Positions 49,268-59,037 are shown, counted from the stretch's first letter. The stretch: 64,000 bases of DNA from Microvirga sp. TS319 (GCF_041276405.1 NZ_JBGGGT010000002.1:1897001-1961000); one strand, 5' to 3'. The notes: generated by a model from the letters alone, not told the origin. Numbers and translations: made by a program.

Positions 49268-50707
49268 ATGGCGACCGATATTCTCATGCCTGCCCTCTCG
49301 CCCACCATGGAGCAGGGCAAACTGGCCAAGTGGCTGAAAAAAGAAGGCGACAAGGTCAAGCCCGGCGACGTACTGGCCGAGATCGAGACCGACAAGGCAA
49401 CCATGGAGGTCGAGGCGATCGACGAGGGCGTCCTCGCCAAGATCCTGGTTTCCGACGGCACCGACAACGTCGCCGTGAACACCCCCATCGCGATCCTGGC
49501 AGGCGAGGGCGAGGACGTGTCCTCGGTTTCGCCGAAGGGTCCGTCGGCTCCTCAGCCGGCCGCGCAGCCTGCTCCGGTTCCGGACATGCAGGCGGAAGGC
49601 CTGGCGGACCGTCCGGCCCCCACCGAGCGTCCGCAGCAGACGGATCTCTCGACGCCGGCCGCTCCCTCGGTGATCACGAACCGCACCGGTTACGACGCCA
49701 TGGCCGAGATTCCGGAAGGCACCGAGATGGTCTCCATGACCGTCCGCGAAGCGCTTCGCGACGCCATGGCCGAAGAGATGCGCAGGGACGAGAACGTCTT
49801 CGTCATGGGCGAAGAGGTGGCCGAGTACCAGGGCGCCTACAAGGTCACGCAAGGCCTGCTCCAGGAGTTCAGCGCAAGGCGGGTGATCGACACGCCCATC
49901 ACCGAGCACGGCTTTGCCGGCGTCGGCGTCGGCGCGGCCTTCACGGGCCTGCGCCCCATCGTCGAATTCATGACTTTCAACTTCGCCATGCAGGCGATCG
50001 ACCAGATCATCAACTCGGCGGCCAAGACCCTCTACATGTCCGGCGGCCAGCTCGGCGCGCCCATCGTATTCCGCGGTCCGAACGGCGCGGCCGCCCGCGT
50101 GGCGGCGCAGCACAGCCAGGACTTCTCGGCGTGGTATTCCGCCATTCCGGGCCTCAAGGTCGTCGCGCCCTATACGGCCTCCGACGCGAAAGGCCTGCTC
50201 AAGAGCGCCATCCGCGATCCGAACCCGGTGATCTTCCTGGAGAACGAGATTCTCTACGGACAATCGTTCCCGGTTCCGAAACTCGACGACTTCACGATTC
50301 CCATCGGCAAGGCGCGGATCCATCGCGAGGGCAAGGACGTCACGATCGTCTCCTTCTCGATGGGCATGACCTATGCGCTCAAGGCCGCGCAGGAGCTGGA
50401 GAAGGAAGGCATCGAGGCCGAGGTGATCGACCTGCGGACGATCCGTCCCATGGATACCGACACCATCGTGGCTTCCGTCATGAAGACCGGGCGTTGCGTC
50501 ACGGTGGAGGAAGGCTACCCGCAATCCGGCGTCGGCGCGGAGATCGCCGCACGCATCATGGAGAACGCGTTCGATTATCTCGACGCGCCCGTGATCCGCG
50601 TGACGGGCAAGGACGTGCCCATGCCTTATGCAGCGAACCTCGAGAAGCTGGCGCTCCCGTCCGTCGCCGAGGTGGTCCAGGCGGTGAAGGCCGTCTGCTA
50701 CAGGTGA
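49268..50707 (+). CDS. pdhB: Pyruvate dehydrogenase E1 component, beta subunit with N-terminal lipoyl domain
   Basis: Partner of PdhA in pyruvate decarboxylation. The first 80 residues are a lipoyl domain ([20 protein letters not shown] with the lipoylated Lys in [12 protein letters not shown]), then a Pro/Ala-rich linker (about 85-135), then the transketolase-like E1-beta core ([56 protein letters not shown]). The extra lipoyl domain on E1-beta is a known trait of alphaproteobacterial complexes. Length 479. Four bases separate its stop from the next small gene. Confidence 0.97.
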   Translation: MATDILMPALSPTMEQGKLAKWLKKEGDKVKPGDVLAEIETDKATMEVEAIDEGVLAKILVSDGTDNVAVNTPIAILAGEGEDVSSVSPKGPSAPQPAAQPAPVPDMQAEGLADRPAPTERPQQTDLSTPAAPSVITNRTGYDAMAEIPEGTEMVSMTVREALRDAMAEEMRRDENVFVMGEEVAEYQGAYKVTQGLLQEFSARRVIDTPITEHGFAGVGVGAAFTGLRPIVEFMTFNFAMQAIDQIINSAAKTLYMSGGQLGAPIVFRGPNGAAARVAAQHSQDFSAWYSAIPGLKVVAPYTASDAKGLLKSAIRDPNPVIFLENEILYGQSFPVPKLDDFTIPIGKARIHREGKDVTIVSFSMGMTYALKAAQELEKEGIEAEVIDLRTIRPMDTDTIVASVMKTGRCVTVEEGYPQSGVGAEIAARIMENAFDYLDAPVIRVTGKDVPMPYAANLEKLALPSVAEVVQAVKAVCYR

Positions 50708-50711
50708 GACC

Positions 50712-51008
50712 ATGAAAGAGCGGAAATTCGAAGCTCTCAACGTGCCGCCTGATGCGCTCGAGAAGGGCGGCGTCGAAATCCTGAGGGCTTCGGTGGTCGA
50801 CGGGGCGGTCAGCATCGCGCTGCGCCGCGCCTTCGACGATCCGTTCACCTGGGGCGTGCTCCTGGTGGATCTCGCCCGCCACGCCGCGCGCGTCTACGCC
50901 ATGGAAACCGACTTCTCGGAAGAGGAGGCCCTGGCGGAGATCGTTTCAGGCATTCAAGCCGAGCTGGACAACCCGACCGATCCCGGCTCGTCGCAAGCCG
51001 TCAACTGA
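50712..51008 (+). CDS. DUF5076 domain protein in pdh operon
   Basis: A 98-residue acidic protein (ERKFEALNVPPDALEKGGVE ... FSEEEALAEIVSGIQAELDN) of a family of unknown function that recurs between pdhB and pdhC in alphaproteobacteria. It has no signal peptide or membrane segment. The start ATG 50712 lies four bases after the pdhB stop, and pdhC follows after 23 bases, so it is co-expressed with the complex. A role in assembling or regulating the complex is a guess from position only. Confidence 0.85.
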   Translation: MKERKFEALNVPPDALEKGGVEILRASVVDGAVSIALRRAFDDPFTWGVLLVDLARHAARVYAMETDFSEEEALAEIVSGIQAELDNPTDPGSSQAVN

Positions 51009-51031
51009 TTCAAGATCAGGATCCAAACGCC

Positions 51032-52462
51032 ATGCCCATCAATATCCTGATGCCCGCTCTCTCTCCCACCATGGAAAAGGGCAACCTTGCCAAGTGGCTG
51101 AAGAAAGAGGGCGACACGGTGAAATCCGGCGACGTGATCGCCGAGATCGAAACCGACAAGGCCACCATGGAAGTGGAGGCGGTGGACGAAGGCGTCCTCG
51201 CCAAGATCGTCGTGCCGGAAGGAACGGCCGACGTCCCGGTCAATCAGGTGATCGCCCTGATCGCCAGCGAGGGTGAGGACCCGAAAAGCGTCACGGCTCC
51301 TGCCGGTGGCGGCGCTCCGGCGCCCGCGAAGGCCGAGGCTCCGCCGGCGCCGGCTCCGACTGCTCCCGCCACGGCTCCTGCGCCGCAGGCCAACACGGTT
51401 CCGGGCGATCAGGCCGCTCACAGGGAATACGCCCGCGTCGATCAGGCTCCCGCCGGACCCGCGCAGGGCGCGAAGCCGAACGGGGCAGGGCAGCAGGCCG
51501 GCGGCGGCCGCGTCTTCGCCTCGCCGCTCGCCAAGCGGATCGCCCGCGAAGGCGGCATCGACATCGCCGCGATCCAGGGCTCCGGCCCGCATGGCCGCAT
51601 CGTCGAGAAGGACGTGCGCGCGGCCCTTCAGGGCGGTGGTGCGAAGCCTGCTGCCGCTCCTGCGGCAGCCGCCGCTCCGGCCGCCGCGAAGCCCGCGCAG
51701 GCTCCGGTTCTGGCGCCGAGCATGGGGGCCGATCAGGTCAAGGCGATGTTCGAGGCCGGCACCTACGAGGAAGTGCCCCTCGACGGCATGCGCAAGACCA
51801 TCGCCAAGCGTCTCGTCGAATCGAAGCAGACCGTTCCGCATTTCTACCTTTCGCTCGATTGCGAGCTCGACGCGCTCATGGCTCTGCGCGAGCAGATCAA
51901 TGCCGCGGCGGGCAAGGACAAGGACGGCAAGCCCGCCTACAAGCTCTCGGTGAACGACTTCGTCATCAAGGCGCTCGCCATCGCGCTCCAGCGCGTGCCT
52001 GCCGCGAATTCGGTCTGGGCCGAGGACCGCATTCTGAAGATGAAGCATTCGGACGTGGGCGTCGCCGTCGCCATCGAGGGTGGCCTGTTCACGCCCGTGG
52101 TGCGCAAAGCCGAGCAGAAGACGCTCACCGCCATCTCTGCCGAGGTGAAGGACATGGCGGGCCGCGCCCGCAACCGTCGCCTGAAGCCGGAGGAATATAC
52201 CGGCGGCTCGACGGCGGTGTCGAACCTCGGCATGTACGGCATCAAGGACTTCCAGGCCGTCATCAACCCGCCGCATGGCACGATCCTCGCCGTCGGCGCG
52301 GGCGAGCAGCGGGTCGTGGTGAAGAACGGCGCTCCCGCCGTCGTGCAGGCCATGACTGTGACGCTGTCCTGCGATCACCGCGTGGTCGATGGCGCACTCG
52401 GCGCGGAACTCCTCGCGGCCTTCAAGCAACTCATCGAGAACCCGATGGGGATGCTGGTCTAG
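51032..52462 (+). CDS. pdhC: Dihydrolipoamide acetyltransferase (pyruvate dehydrogenase E2)
   Basis: Core of the complex, passing the acetyl group from lipoamide to CoA. The 476 residues comprise one lipoyl domain (1-80, [20 protein letters not shown], Lys in [12 protein letters not shown]), an Ala/Pro linker, the E1/E3-binding domain (about 165-200, ASPLAKRIAREGGIDIAAI and GSGPHGRIVEKDV), a second linker, and the catalytic domain (about 250-476) ending with SCDHRVVDGALGAELLAAF, which carries the active-site His and Asp. Its lipoyl domain is nearly the same as the one in PdhB, as expected for an ancient domain copy. Confidence 0.97.
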   Translation: MPINILMPALSPTMEKGNLAKWLKKEGDTVKSGDVIAEIETDKATMEVEAVDEGVLAKIVVPEGTADVPVNQVIALIASEGEDPKSVTAPAGGGAPAPAKAEAPPAPAPTAPATAPAPQANTVPGDQAAHREYARVDQAPAGPAQGAKPNGAGQQAGGGRVFASPLAKRIAREGGIDIAAIQGSGPHGRIVEKDVRAALQGGGAKPAAAPAAAAAPAAAKPAQAPVLAPSMGADQVKAMFEAGTYEEVPLDGMRKTIAKRLVESKQTVPHFYLSLDCELDALMALREQINAAAGKDKDGKPAYKLSVNDFVIKALAIALQRVPAANSVWAEDRILKMKHSDVGVAVAIEGGLFTPVVRKAEQKTLTAISAEVKDMAGRARNRRLKPEEYTGGSTAVSNLGMYGIKDFQAVINPPHGTILAVGAGEQRVVVKNGAPAVVQAMTVTLSCDHRVVDGALGAELLAAFKQLIENPMGMLV

Positions 52463-52473
52463 CACCGAACGGC

Positions 52474-52561
52474 ATGGCCGGCCCCGTGCCGGCCATCCAC
52501 GCCTTCCTTCAATGAGACCCGGCGCGAATAGACGTCGATGCCCCGGGGCAAGCCCGGGCAT
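52474..52561. repeat. Two hairpins of a second palindromic family after pdhC
   Basis: ATGGCCGGC / GCCGGCCAT (52474-52496, loop CCCGT) and ATGCCCCGGG / CCCGGGCAT (52538-52561). They resemble the hairpin after lpxB (11667-11695). The pair lies in the 113-base space between pdhC and lpd. Confidence 0.65.
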
Positions 52562-52575
52562 GACGGGGGAATTCC

Positions 52576-54015
52576 ATGGCAAACCAATACGACATCATCG
52601 TCATCGGCGGCGGGCCGGGGGGCTACGTGGCGGCGATCCGCGCCGCGCAGCTCGGGTTCAAGACCGCCGTCGTGGAACGCGAGCACCTGGGCGGCATCTG
52701 CCTCAACTGGGGCTGCATTCCCACCAAGGCGCTCCTGCGTTCGGCGGAAATCTATCACTACATGGAGCACGCCAAGGATTACGGGCTCTCCGCGCAGGGC
52801 ATCGGCTTCGATCCGGCCGCGATCGTGCAGCGCTCGCGCGGCGTGTCGGGGCGCCTCAATGGCGGCGTGGGCATGCTGCTCAAGAAGAACAAGGTCGACG
52901 TGATCTGGGGTGAGGCCTCGATCTCGAAGCCCGGCGAAGTTGTGGTGACCGCTTCCAAGAAGCCGGCCATGCAGCCGCAGCATCCGACCCCGAAGGGCGT
53001 GCTGGAACCCGGCACCTATTCGGCCAAGCACATCATCATCGCCACCGGCGCCCGTCCGCGCGCGCTGCCGGGCATCGAGCCGGACGGCAAGCTGATCTGG
53101 ACCTATTTCGAGGCGATGGTTCCGCCCTCCATGCCGAAGTCGCTGCTGGTCATGGGTTCGGGCGCCATCGGCATCGAGTTCGCCTCGTTCTACCGCACCA
53201 TGGGGGTCGAGGTGACGGTGGTCGAGGTGCTGCCGCAGATCATGCCCGTCGAGGACGCGGAGATCGCAGCGCTGGCCCGCAAGCGCTTCGAGAAGCAGGG
53301 CATGAAGATCTTCACCGGCGCGAAGGTCGCGAAGGTGGAGAAAGGCGCGAATTCGGTGACCGCCACCATCGACGACGGCAAGGGCGGTACGCAGACGATC
53401 ACCGCCGAGCGGATGATCTCGGCGGTCGGCGTCGTCGGCAACATCGAGAATCTCGGCCTCGAGAAGATCGGCGTTACGATCGAACGCGGCGTCATCGTGA
53501 CCGACGGCCTCGGCCGGACGAACGTGCCCGGCATCTATGCCATCGGCGACGTGGCGGGCGCGCCCATGCTGGCGCACAAGGCCGAGCACGAAGGCGTGAT
53601 CTGCGTCGAAACCATCAAGGGCCTGCATACGCACCCGATGGACAAGGGCAAGATCCCCGGCTGCACCTATTGCAATCCGCAGGTAGCGTCCGTGGGCCTC
53701 ACCGAGGCCAAGGCGAAGGAGCAGGGCTACGACATCCGCGTCGGCCGCTTCCCGTTCGTGGGTAACGGCAAGGCCATCGCGCTCGGCGAGCCGGACGGCA
53801 TGGTGAAGACGATCTTCGACAAGAAGACCGGCCAACTGCTCGGCGCCCACATGGTGGGCGCGGAGGTGACCGAAATGATCCAGGGATTCGTGATCGCCAT
53901 GAATCTGGAAACGACGGAAGAGGAGCTGATCCACGCGGTCTTCCCGCATCCGACGATTTCGGAGACCATGCACGAGGCCGTCCTCGACGCCTACGGGCGA
54001 GCCATCCACATCTGA
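52576..54015 (+). CDS. lpdA: Dihydrolipoyl dehydrogenase (E3)
   Basis: FAD enzyme that re-oxidises dihydrolipoamide with NAD. The 479-residue protein has the FAD motif IIVIGGGPGGYVAAIRAAQL (residues 5-24), the redox disulfide GGICLNWGCIPTKALL (about 40-55), the NAD motif LVMGSGAIGIEFASFY, GIYAIGDVAGAPMLAHKAEH and the C-terminal active-site HPTISETMHEAV. A terminator follows, so it ends the pdh operon. The gap to pdhC contains repeat hairpins. Confidence 0.97.
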   Translation: MANQYDIIVIGGGPGGYVAAIRAAQLGFKTAVVEREHLGGICLNWGCIPTKALLRSAEIYHYMEHAKDYGLSAQGIGFDPAAIVQRSRGVSGRLNGGVGMLLKKNKVDVIWGEASISKPGEVVVTASKKPAMQPQHPTPKGVLEPGTYSAKHIIIATGARPRALPGIEPDGKLIWTYFEAMVPPSMPKSLLVMGSGAIGIEFASFYRTMGVEVTVVEVLPQIMPVEDAEIAALARKRFEKQGMKIFTGAKVAKVEKGANSVTATIDDGKGGTQTITAERMISAVGVVGNIENLGLEKIGVTIERGVIVTDGLGRTNVPGIYAIGDVAGAPMLAHKAEHEGVICVETIKGLHTHPMDKGKIPGCTYCNPQVASVGLTEAKAKEQGYDIRVGRFPFVGNGKAIALGEPDGMVKTIFDKKTGQLLGAHMVGAEVTEMIQGFVIAMNLETTEEELIHAVFPHPTISETMHEAVLDAYGRAIHI

Positions 54016-54021
54016 CCGAGA

Positions 54022-54052
54022 GGGCGGAGCAGGGCTCCGCCCTTCTTCTTTC
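54022..54052 (+). terminator. Rho-independent terminator of the pdh operon
   Basis: AGGGCGGAGC / GCTCCGCCCT with AGG loop (54022-54044) followed by TCTTCTTT, six bases after the lpd stop. The rest of the space to 54333 holds only a degenerate repeat copy and no gene. Confidence 0.85.
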
Positions 54053-54208
54053 GACGCGGACAGCCTGCCGCAACCAGCCTTCATGGTAGATGCGATCTGT
54101 CGGCACGTAGCGGCAGCTCCGATCGGCGGTCACCCGGCGCGACAAGGCCGGATTATGACTTGGGCCCGATGCAATGGCGGTCCTGAGCGAGCGACGCAGG
54201 CGGACGGC

Positions 54209-54246
54209 GCGCAAAAGCGGTTTCCACTTTTGCTTTCGACGATCTA
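54209..54246. repeat. Palindromic repeat, decayed single hairpin
   Basis: GCGCAAAAGCGGTTTCCAC then TTTTGCTTTCGACGATCTAG: the family core and the CTAG end are still recognisable, but the outer arms are degraded. Confidence 0.55.
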
Positions 54247-54333
54247 GTGATCTCCAAGTCTCCAGATCCCGTCAACCTTGGGATCCACGAACGATACCAT
54301 CTGCTCAAACAGAATCCTGAATATCGCCTCGGT

Positions 54334-56235
54334 CTAGTTCGAGAGCCCCATGAGCCTGCGCGCCTCGATGCTCTCGGCAATCCGTTGCCCAAGGTATCGG
54401 GCGCCATCCTGGGTCAAATGCCCACCGTCGAACGAGATCAACTTTCCGTCCTTCGTAAACGGATGACATTTGGTGCGATGTCCACAAAGGAGCTCTGAAA
54501 CGTCAACGAAGTCCTGCCCCAGCGTTTTCAACATCGACGCGTTGACCTTGATATGACTGGATCGCATGGTCGTCTGAAGCTCGATGCGCTGCTTCTCTGA
54601 CAGTAACATCAACTGTCTCAAGTTGATCATGCCCAAGTCCTTGCGCCCAAAGACGAGCACCTTCTTGCCGAAATCTCTTTCGAGATTTCGCTTGCTTTCC
54701 GGCAGCAGGCTCGTTTGCCAAGCCTGCCAGCTCGAAACCAGCCAAATCGCATCGGCTTGCTGCATCAAGGTATGGAGCTTGTCGTTGGCATACCAGTTCT
54801 GCTTTGCGCAGAATGCGCGATCCTTGGGATGGACTTTGGCAAGGAGATCCATCTCCAAGTAAAGATTGCCGCAACTTCCGCTCACTCCGTAGGTCGAGAT
54901 CTGAATCCCGTTACCGAGACCGGATTCATAGAGGGCGTTGATGAGATCCGCGGAAAAACTGTCCCCGATCACGAGAATCTTGCGCCCGCCTTGCGGATCG
55001 AAGTCTTTCAGGGCGCGTTCGTTGAACCGCTGCCAGACGTAGTCGGCATGGCGGTCCGTAGGCATTGTCAGCGATTGGTCCTCAAGGGAATAGCGCGCCG
55101 GAAATCCGTCGGATGCGTGGCCGGCCCAGCCGAACAGGGCCAGGAGAACGCTGCCGGTGACCGAGAAGGCGAGGATCTGCCGTCTGCCCACTCTCGTCCT
55201 GTCCCGGAACGGACGCTCCACATAGCGCCAGCTCAGGCAGGCCAGGACGCCGGCAAGGCCGGCCAACAGCAGCAGCACACCCTTCTCGATATCCGGCCTC
55301 CAGTAACGCGCCAGCGCCAACAGGGGCTGGTGCCACAGATAGAAGCTGTAACTGACGAGACCTATTCCGACCGGCAGTTTCCAGCCGAGCGCCCGACCGA
55401 TGAATGTCTCGGGAGACGCGCACAGGATGATCAGCCCCGCGCCGACGGTCGGCAAAAGCGCGTATATACCCGGAAAAGGGGTTCTTTCATCGAAGGCGAA
55501 GACCGCCCATGCGATCATGCCGAGGCCAATCAGGCTTGCAGTCTCGTTGATCGATCTCGTCACCGTGGCGGATGACGCCCAGGCGATCTCGCGGTTGAAG
55601 CCATACAATGCGATCAGGGCTCCGATCAGCATCTCCCAGCCACGCGTCGGAAGCAGATAGAAGGTCTTGACGGGATTGCTCGTCGAGCCGGACTGCGCGG
55701 CCACGAAGCTCGCGAGGCAGAGCGAGGCGAGGGCGATCCCGACCCACTTTTTGCCCCTTCTCAGAAAAGCGAGCAGGATCAGCGGAAAGAGCAGGTAATA
55801 TTGCTCCTCGACTGCCAGGCTCCAGGTATGCAGCAGCGGTTTCAACTCCGCGTTCGTGTCGAAATACCCGCTTTCCTTCCAGAACAGGATGTTGGACGAG
55901 AAGAAGGACACGAAAGCGACGCTCTGGGCGAAGTCCTTCATCGGGTCCGGGAGCAGCAATTGCCACGCGACCGGGATCGTCGCGACGATCACGAGGAACA
56001 GCGCGGGCAGGATCCTTCTGGCTCGCCGCTCGTAGAACCGCAGGAAGCTGAAGTGACCGGCGGCCTTCTCACTCAGGATCAGAGATGTAATAAGATAACC
56101 GCTGATGACGAAGAAGACGTCGACGCCGACGAAGCCGCCGGCGAAACTCTCGACACCGGCGTGAAACAAGACAACAGAGAGAACCGCGACGGCCCGCAGG
56201 CCATCGATCTCACGCCTGTACTGCACCGTTGGCAT
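54334..56235 (-). CDS. Acyltransferase-3 / SGNH fusion protein (OafA/OatA type)
   Basis: A 633-residue membrane O-acyltransferase. Residues 1-360 are the acyltransferase-3 domain with about ten helices: YRREIDGLRAVAVLSVVLFH with the active-site His, GFVGVDVFFVISGYLIT, RFYERRARRILPALF and WSLAVEEQYYLLFPL. Residues 415-625 are an extracytoplasmic SGNH hydrolase-like domain: ILVIGDSFSADL holds the nucleophile Ser and DGGHLTQDGARYLG the Asp/His pair. This architecture transfers acyl groups to surface glycans (O-antigen, exopolysaccharide or peptidoglycan); the substrate cannot be told here. No sugar-biosynthesis neighbours. It seems to be an accessory insertion between lpd and the next core genes. 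Confidence 0.9.
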   Translation of the reverse strand: MPTVQYRREIDGLRAVAVLSVVLFHAGVESFAGGFVGVDVFFVISGYLITSLILSEKAAGHFSFLRFYERRARRILPALFLVIVATIPVAWQLLLPDPMKDFAQSVAFVSFFSSNILFWKESGYFDTNAELKPLLHTWSLAVEEQYYLLFPLILLAFLRRGKKWVGIALASLCLASFVAAQSGSTSNPVKTFYLLPTRGWEMLIGALIALYGFNREIAWASSATVTRSINETASLIGLGMIAWAVFAFDERTPFPGIYALLPTVGAGLIILCASPETFIGRALGWKLPVGIGLVSYSFYLWHQPLLALARYWRPDIEKGVLLLLAGLAGVLACLSWRYVERPFRDRTRVGRRQILAFSVTGSVLLALFGWAGHASDGFPARYSLEDQSLTMPTDRHADYVWQRFNERALKDFDPQGGRKILVIGDSFSADLINALYESGLGNGIQISTYGVSGSCGNLYLEMDLLAKVHPKDRAFCAKQNWYANDKLHTLMQQADAIWLVSSWQAWQTSLLPESKRNLERDFGKKVLVFGRKDLGMINLRQLMLLSEKQRIELQTTMRSSHIKVNASMLKTLGQDFVDVSELLCGHRTKCHPFTKDGKLISFDGGHLTQDGARYLGQRIAESIEARRLMGLSN

Positions 56236-56374
56236 TCGGGAAATCCTGGCTGTCAGCGCATAAGGAACCGGGGAATTGATGTCCGAGGCCCCATGGCAAC
56301 AGCCGCGCTTCCTCAGCGCAAGCAGATCTATCGTATGCTATACCATGGGGTGATGGGTTCGCGGCGAGGGCTTC

Positions 56375-56671
56375 GTGTTCGACACGCCTCTGGGACGCGA
56401 CAACGTGGATGTCATGACCGACTTCACCCCCGGGACCGATTGGATTCGTCCGAGCCGTACCGTCTTCGGGGATATCGGCAAAAACGGAATCCTGAGCGCC
56501 GACAATTTCTGGTCGGGCACCAAGGCTCGTGCCGAAGGCGACAGGATCATCTTCAACAAGAGCGCCGGGACGCCGTATTACGACCCCGATGGTGACGGAC
56601 CTCAGCAGCAGATCAAGTTCGCCACCGTCGGCGAGATCGACTTGAGCGCGGCCGCGTTCCTCATCATATGA
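56375..56671 (+). pseudogene. 3' remnant of an RTX protein gene
   Basis: From GTG 56375 the frame encodes 98 residues that align with the C-terminal end of the RTX proteins in this window: [49 protein letters not shown] and the end SAAAFLII. The frame runs only eight codons further upstream (reading WVRGEGFV) to a stop at 56351-56353, so the GGxGxDxLxGG repeats and everything before are missing. It could still express a free secretion-signal peptide, but a decayed gene is more likely. It lies 139 bases from the divergent acyltransferase. Confidence 0.75.
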
Positions 56672-56752
56672 CGGCCGCTCCCAGAGGAGCCAGAATCGCG
56701 CTTTGCGGTGCAGGGCTTCGCCGCGGCCTCCTTATCCGTTCAGAAAGACGCG

Positions 56753-56824
56753 AGCGCATCGTTTGGGCGGACCCGGAGGGCCGCGTCTGCGAAAACCGGG
56801 TCCACTTTTCCGCACGATGCGCTA
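56753..56824. repeat. Palindromic repeat upstream of cupin gene
   Basis: AGCGCATCGTTTGGGCGGACC ... GGTCCACTTTTCCGC and CGATGCGCTAG. This is the first hairpin type as found in lpxB, in inverted orientation, ending in CTAG 27 bases ahead of the cupin start. Confidence 0.8.
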
Positions 56825-56850
56825 GTGTCCAAGGACGAGGGAGAGCGACC

Positions 56851-57246
56851 ATGGAGATCAAGCGCAGCGGTTCACAGCCTTCCGGTCGAGGGCCTGTGGA
56901 ATGGTTCACCGGCATGGTCCGCATCGACCCGCTGTTTCCCGCAAGCGCTCCGGCGCGGGCCGCGGGCAACGCGGTCACGTTCGAGCCCGGCGCCCGGACC
57001 GCCTGGCATACCCATCCGCTCGGCCAGGTGCTGATCGTCACCGCCGGCTGCGGCCGGGTTCAGCGCGAGGGCGGCCCGGTCGAGGAAATCCGTCCCGGCG
57101 ATGTGGTCTGGTTCGAACCCGGCGAGAAGCATTGGCACGGCGCGGCTCCGACAACGGCCATGACCCACATCGCCATTCAGGAAATGCTCGATGGCAAGGC
57201 GGTCGATTGGATGGAGCACGTCACCGACGAGCAATACGGATCCTGA
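56851..57246 (+). CDS. Cupin-domain protein
   Basis: A 131-residue single-domain cupin. Metal-binding motif 1 is [20 protein letters not shown] (His-x-His, about residues 50-70) and motif 2 is [20 protein letters not shown] (about 83-102). This pattern, with [11 protein letters not shown] near the start, is shared with small cupins of the (R)-mandelonitrile lyase/quercetinase-like type, often found with carboxymuconolactone-decarboxylase genes; no such partner is here, so function is open. The ATG follows GAGGGAGAG. Confidence 0.85.
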   Translation: MEIKRSGSQPSGRGPVEWFTGMVRIDPLFPASAPARAAGNAVTFEPGARTAWHTHPLGQVLIVTAGCGRVQREGGPVEEIRPGDVVWFEPGEKHWHGAAPTTAMTHIAIQEMLDGKAVDWMEHVTDEQYGS

Positions 57247-57526
57247 CCGCCTGCCCGTTTGGGCGGACTTCGGGCCCGGATGCCAAGTCTGGATGCATTG
57301 CGGCCTCAGAGGCAGATCGCCGGGACTAACCCGGGAGTGGCGGGAGTGAAAGGAGCCGCCTGCCCAACGGCGCCGCTCCCATGCGACCCGGGGCGGTTTG
57401 CTGCGTTATCGGGCTGGAGGTCGCAATGCCTGCAGCTTGGCGAATCCGCCCGACACGGGCCGGTCGAGGCGGTCCGCCGAAGTCCAGGCGGGCCTGCGAT
57501 CCGTTCCAGGTTCGGGGTCAAACGCC

Positions 57527-58864
57527 ATGAGGACCATTCCTGCCACTGCCGAACGCGCGGCTCTTCCGGCCCGCAGCCGCAAGCCCTGGTACAAGGTGCT
57601 CTACATCCAGGTTCTGATTGCCATCTTCCTCGGCATCCTCCTTGGCTGGCTCGCGCCGGACATCGCCAAGAGCGACTGGATCAAGGCGCTCGGCGACGGC
57701 TTCATCAAGCTCATCAAGATGGTCATCACGCCCATCATCTTCTGCACCGTCGTGTCGGGCATCTCCCATATCCAGGACGCCAGGAAGGTGGGGCGCGTCG
57801 GCATCAAGGCGCTGGTCTATTTCGAGGTGGTATCCACCTTTGCGCTCATCATCGGCCTGCTCATTGGCAATCTCGTGCGGCCCGGGGCAGGCTTTTCGGG
57901 AACGCCGGACCCGAACGCCGTCGCGACCTACACCAAACAGGCCGCCGAGCAGCATCCCGTGGACTTCCTCCTGCACATCATCCCCGACAGCGTGGTGGGT
58001 GCCTTCGCGCAGGGCGAGATCCTGCAGGTCCTGCTGTTTGCCATACTCCTCGGCTTTGCGCTGCTCGCCCTGGGCGAGCGGGCCGACAAGCTTCGCAGCT
58101 TCATCGACGACACGGCCCACGCCGTGTTCGGGGTCATCGCCATCATCATGAAGGCTGCTCCGATCGGTGCGTTCGGCGCCATGGCCTATACGATCGGCCG
58201 CTACGGTCCCACGGCGCTGGGAAATCTCTTCGGGCTGATCCTCACCTTTTACGCGACGGCCGCCCTGTTCGTCTTCGTCGTGCTCGGCATCATCGCGCGG
58301 GTCGTGGGCTTCTCGATCTTCAAATTCGTCGGATATATCAAGGACGAGCTTCTGATCGTGCTCGGCACCAGTTCGTCCGAAAGCGCGCTGCCGCAGCTCA
58401 TGGAGAAGCTGGAGCGGCTCGGCTGCTCCAAATCCGTCGTCGGTCTCGTCGTGCCCACCGGGTATTCCTTCAACCTCGACGGCACGAACATCTACATGAC
58501 GCTCGCGACCCTGTTCATCGCACAGGCGCTCAAATTCGACCTCACCCTCGGACAGCAACTCACCATTCTCGTGGTGGCGCTTCTGACGTCGAAGGGAGCG
58601 AGCGGCGTCACGGGTGCGGGTTTCATCACGCTCGCAGCCACGCTTACCGTCGTGAACCCGGCCCTCGTGCCCGGCATGGCGGTTCTGCTCGGCATCGACA
58701 AGTTCATGAGCGAGGTGAGGGCACTCACCAACATCACCGGCAACGGCGTCGCCACGATCGTCGTGGCCTGGTGGGAAGGCGAGCTCGACCGCGAGAAGCT
58801 CAGGGCCGGTCTCGACCGCCAGATCGATCCGTCCGACATCGAGACGGCGGTGCGGACCGATTAG
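57527..58864 (+). CDS. dctA: C4-dicarboxylate:cation symporter DctA
   Basis: Inner-membrane glutamate-transporter-fold protein importing succinate, fumarate and malate, in rhizobia a main carbon route. The 445 residues begin with a short basic tail, then [20 protein letters not shown]; conserved elements are [16 protein letters not shown], the re-entrant loop [20 protein letters not shown] (serine-rich motif, about 285), [15 protein letters not shown] and [22 protein letters not shown] 57527 gives the family length. No dctBD two-component pair is adjacent. Its TAG stop (58862-58864) is the first triplet of a dispersed repeat. Confidence 0.95.
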   Translation: MRTIPATAERAALPARSRKPWYKVLYIQVLIAIFLGILLGWLAPDIAKSDWIKALGDGFIKLIKMVITPIIFCTVVSGISHIQDARKVGRVGIKALVYFEVVSTFALIIGLLIGNLVRPGAGFSGTPDPNAVATYTKQAAEQHPVDFLLHIIPDSVVGAFAQGEILQVLLFAILLGFALLALGERADKLRSFIDDTAHAVFGVIAIIMKAAPIGAFGAMAYTIGRYGPTALGNLFGLILTFYATAALFVFVVLGIIARVVGFSIFKFVGYIKDELLIVLGTSSSESALPQLMEKLERLGCSKSVVGLVVPTGYSFNLDGTNIYMTLATLFIAQALKFDLTLGQQLTILVVALLTSKGASGVTGAGFITLAATLTVVNPALVPGMAVLLGIDKFMSEVRALTNITGNGVATIVVAWWEGELDREKLRAGLDRQIDPSDIETAVRTD

Positions 58865-58964
58865 AGCATCGAACGCAAAGGTGGGAACCGGTTTTGCGGG
58901 AAAAGATGCTCAAACACAGAGACTGACTGCATCGGATCCGGGTTCGATTCCACACCCGATGCTC
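58862..58964. repeat. Palindromic repeat starting at dctA stop codon
   Basis: TAGAGCATCGAACGCAAAGG ... GGGAAAAGATGCTC (type 1) followed by GCATCGGATCCGGGTTCGATT ... CCACACCCGATGCTCGG (type 2). Its first three bases are the dctA stop codon. Confidence 0.88.
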
Positions 58965-58991
58965 GGGTGCCGGGAGCGCCAGCGGATATCG

Positions 58992-59011
58992 ATCCCCGCC
59001 TAAGCGGGGAT
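58992..59011. repeat. Small hairpin downstream of rimO
   Basis: ATCCCCGC-CTAA-GCGGGGAT, a perfect 8-bp stem 27 bases past the rimO stop. It could help end transcription of rimO; no T run is present. Confidence 0.5.
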
Positions 59012-59037
59012 GACGCGAGAGGCGGGATGGCCTGAGC

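Noticed and set aside
58926..58964. Sequence GGGTTCGATTCC inside a stem, resembling a tRNA T-arm
   Set aside because: It is the loop side of a type-2 dispersed repeat; no acceptor, D or anticodon arms can be drawn around it.
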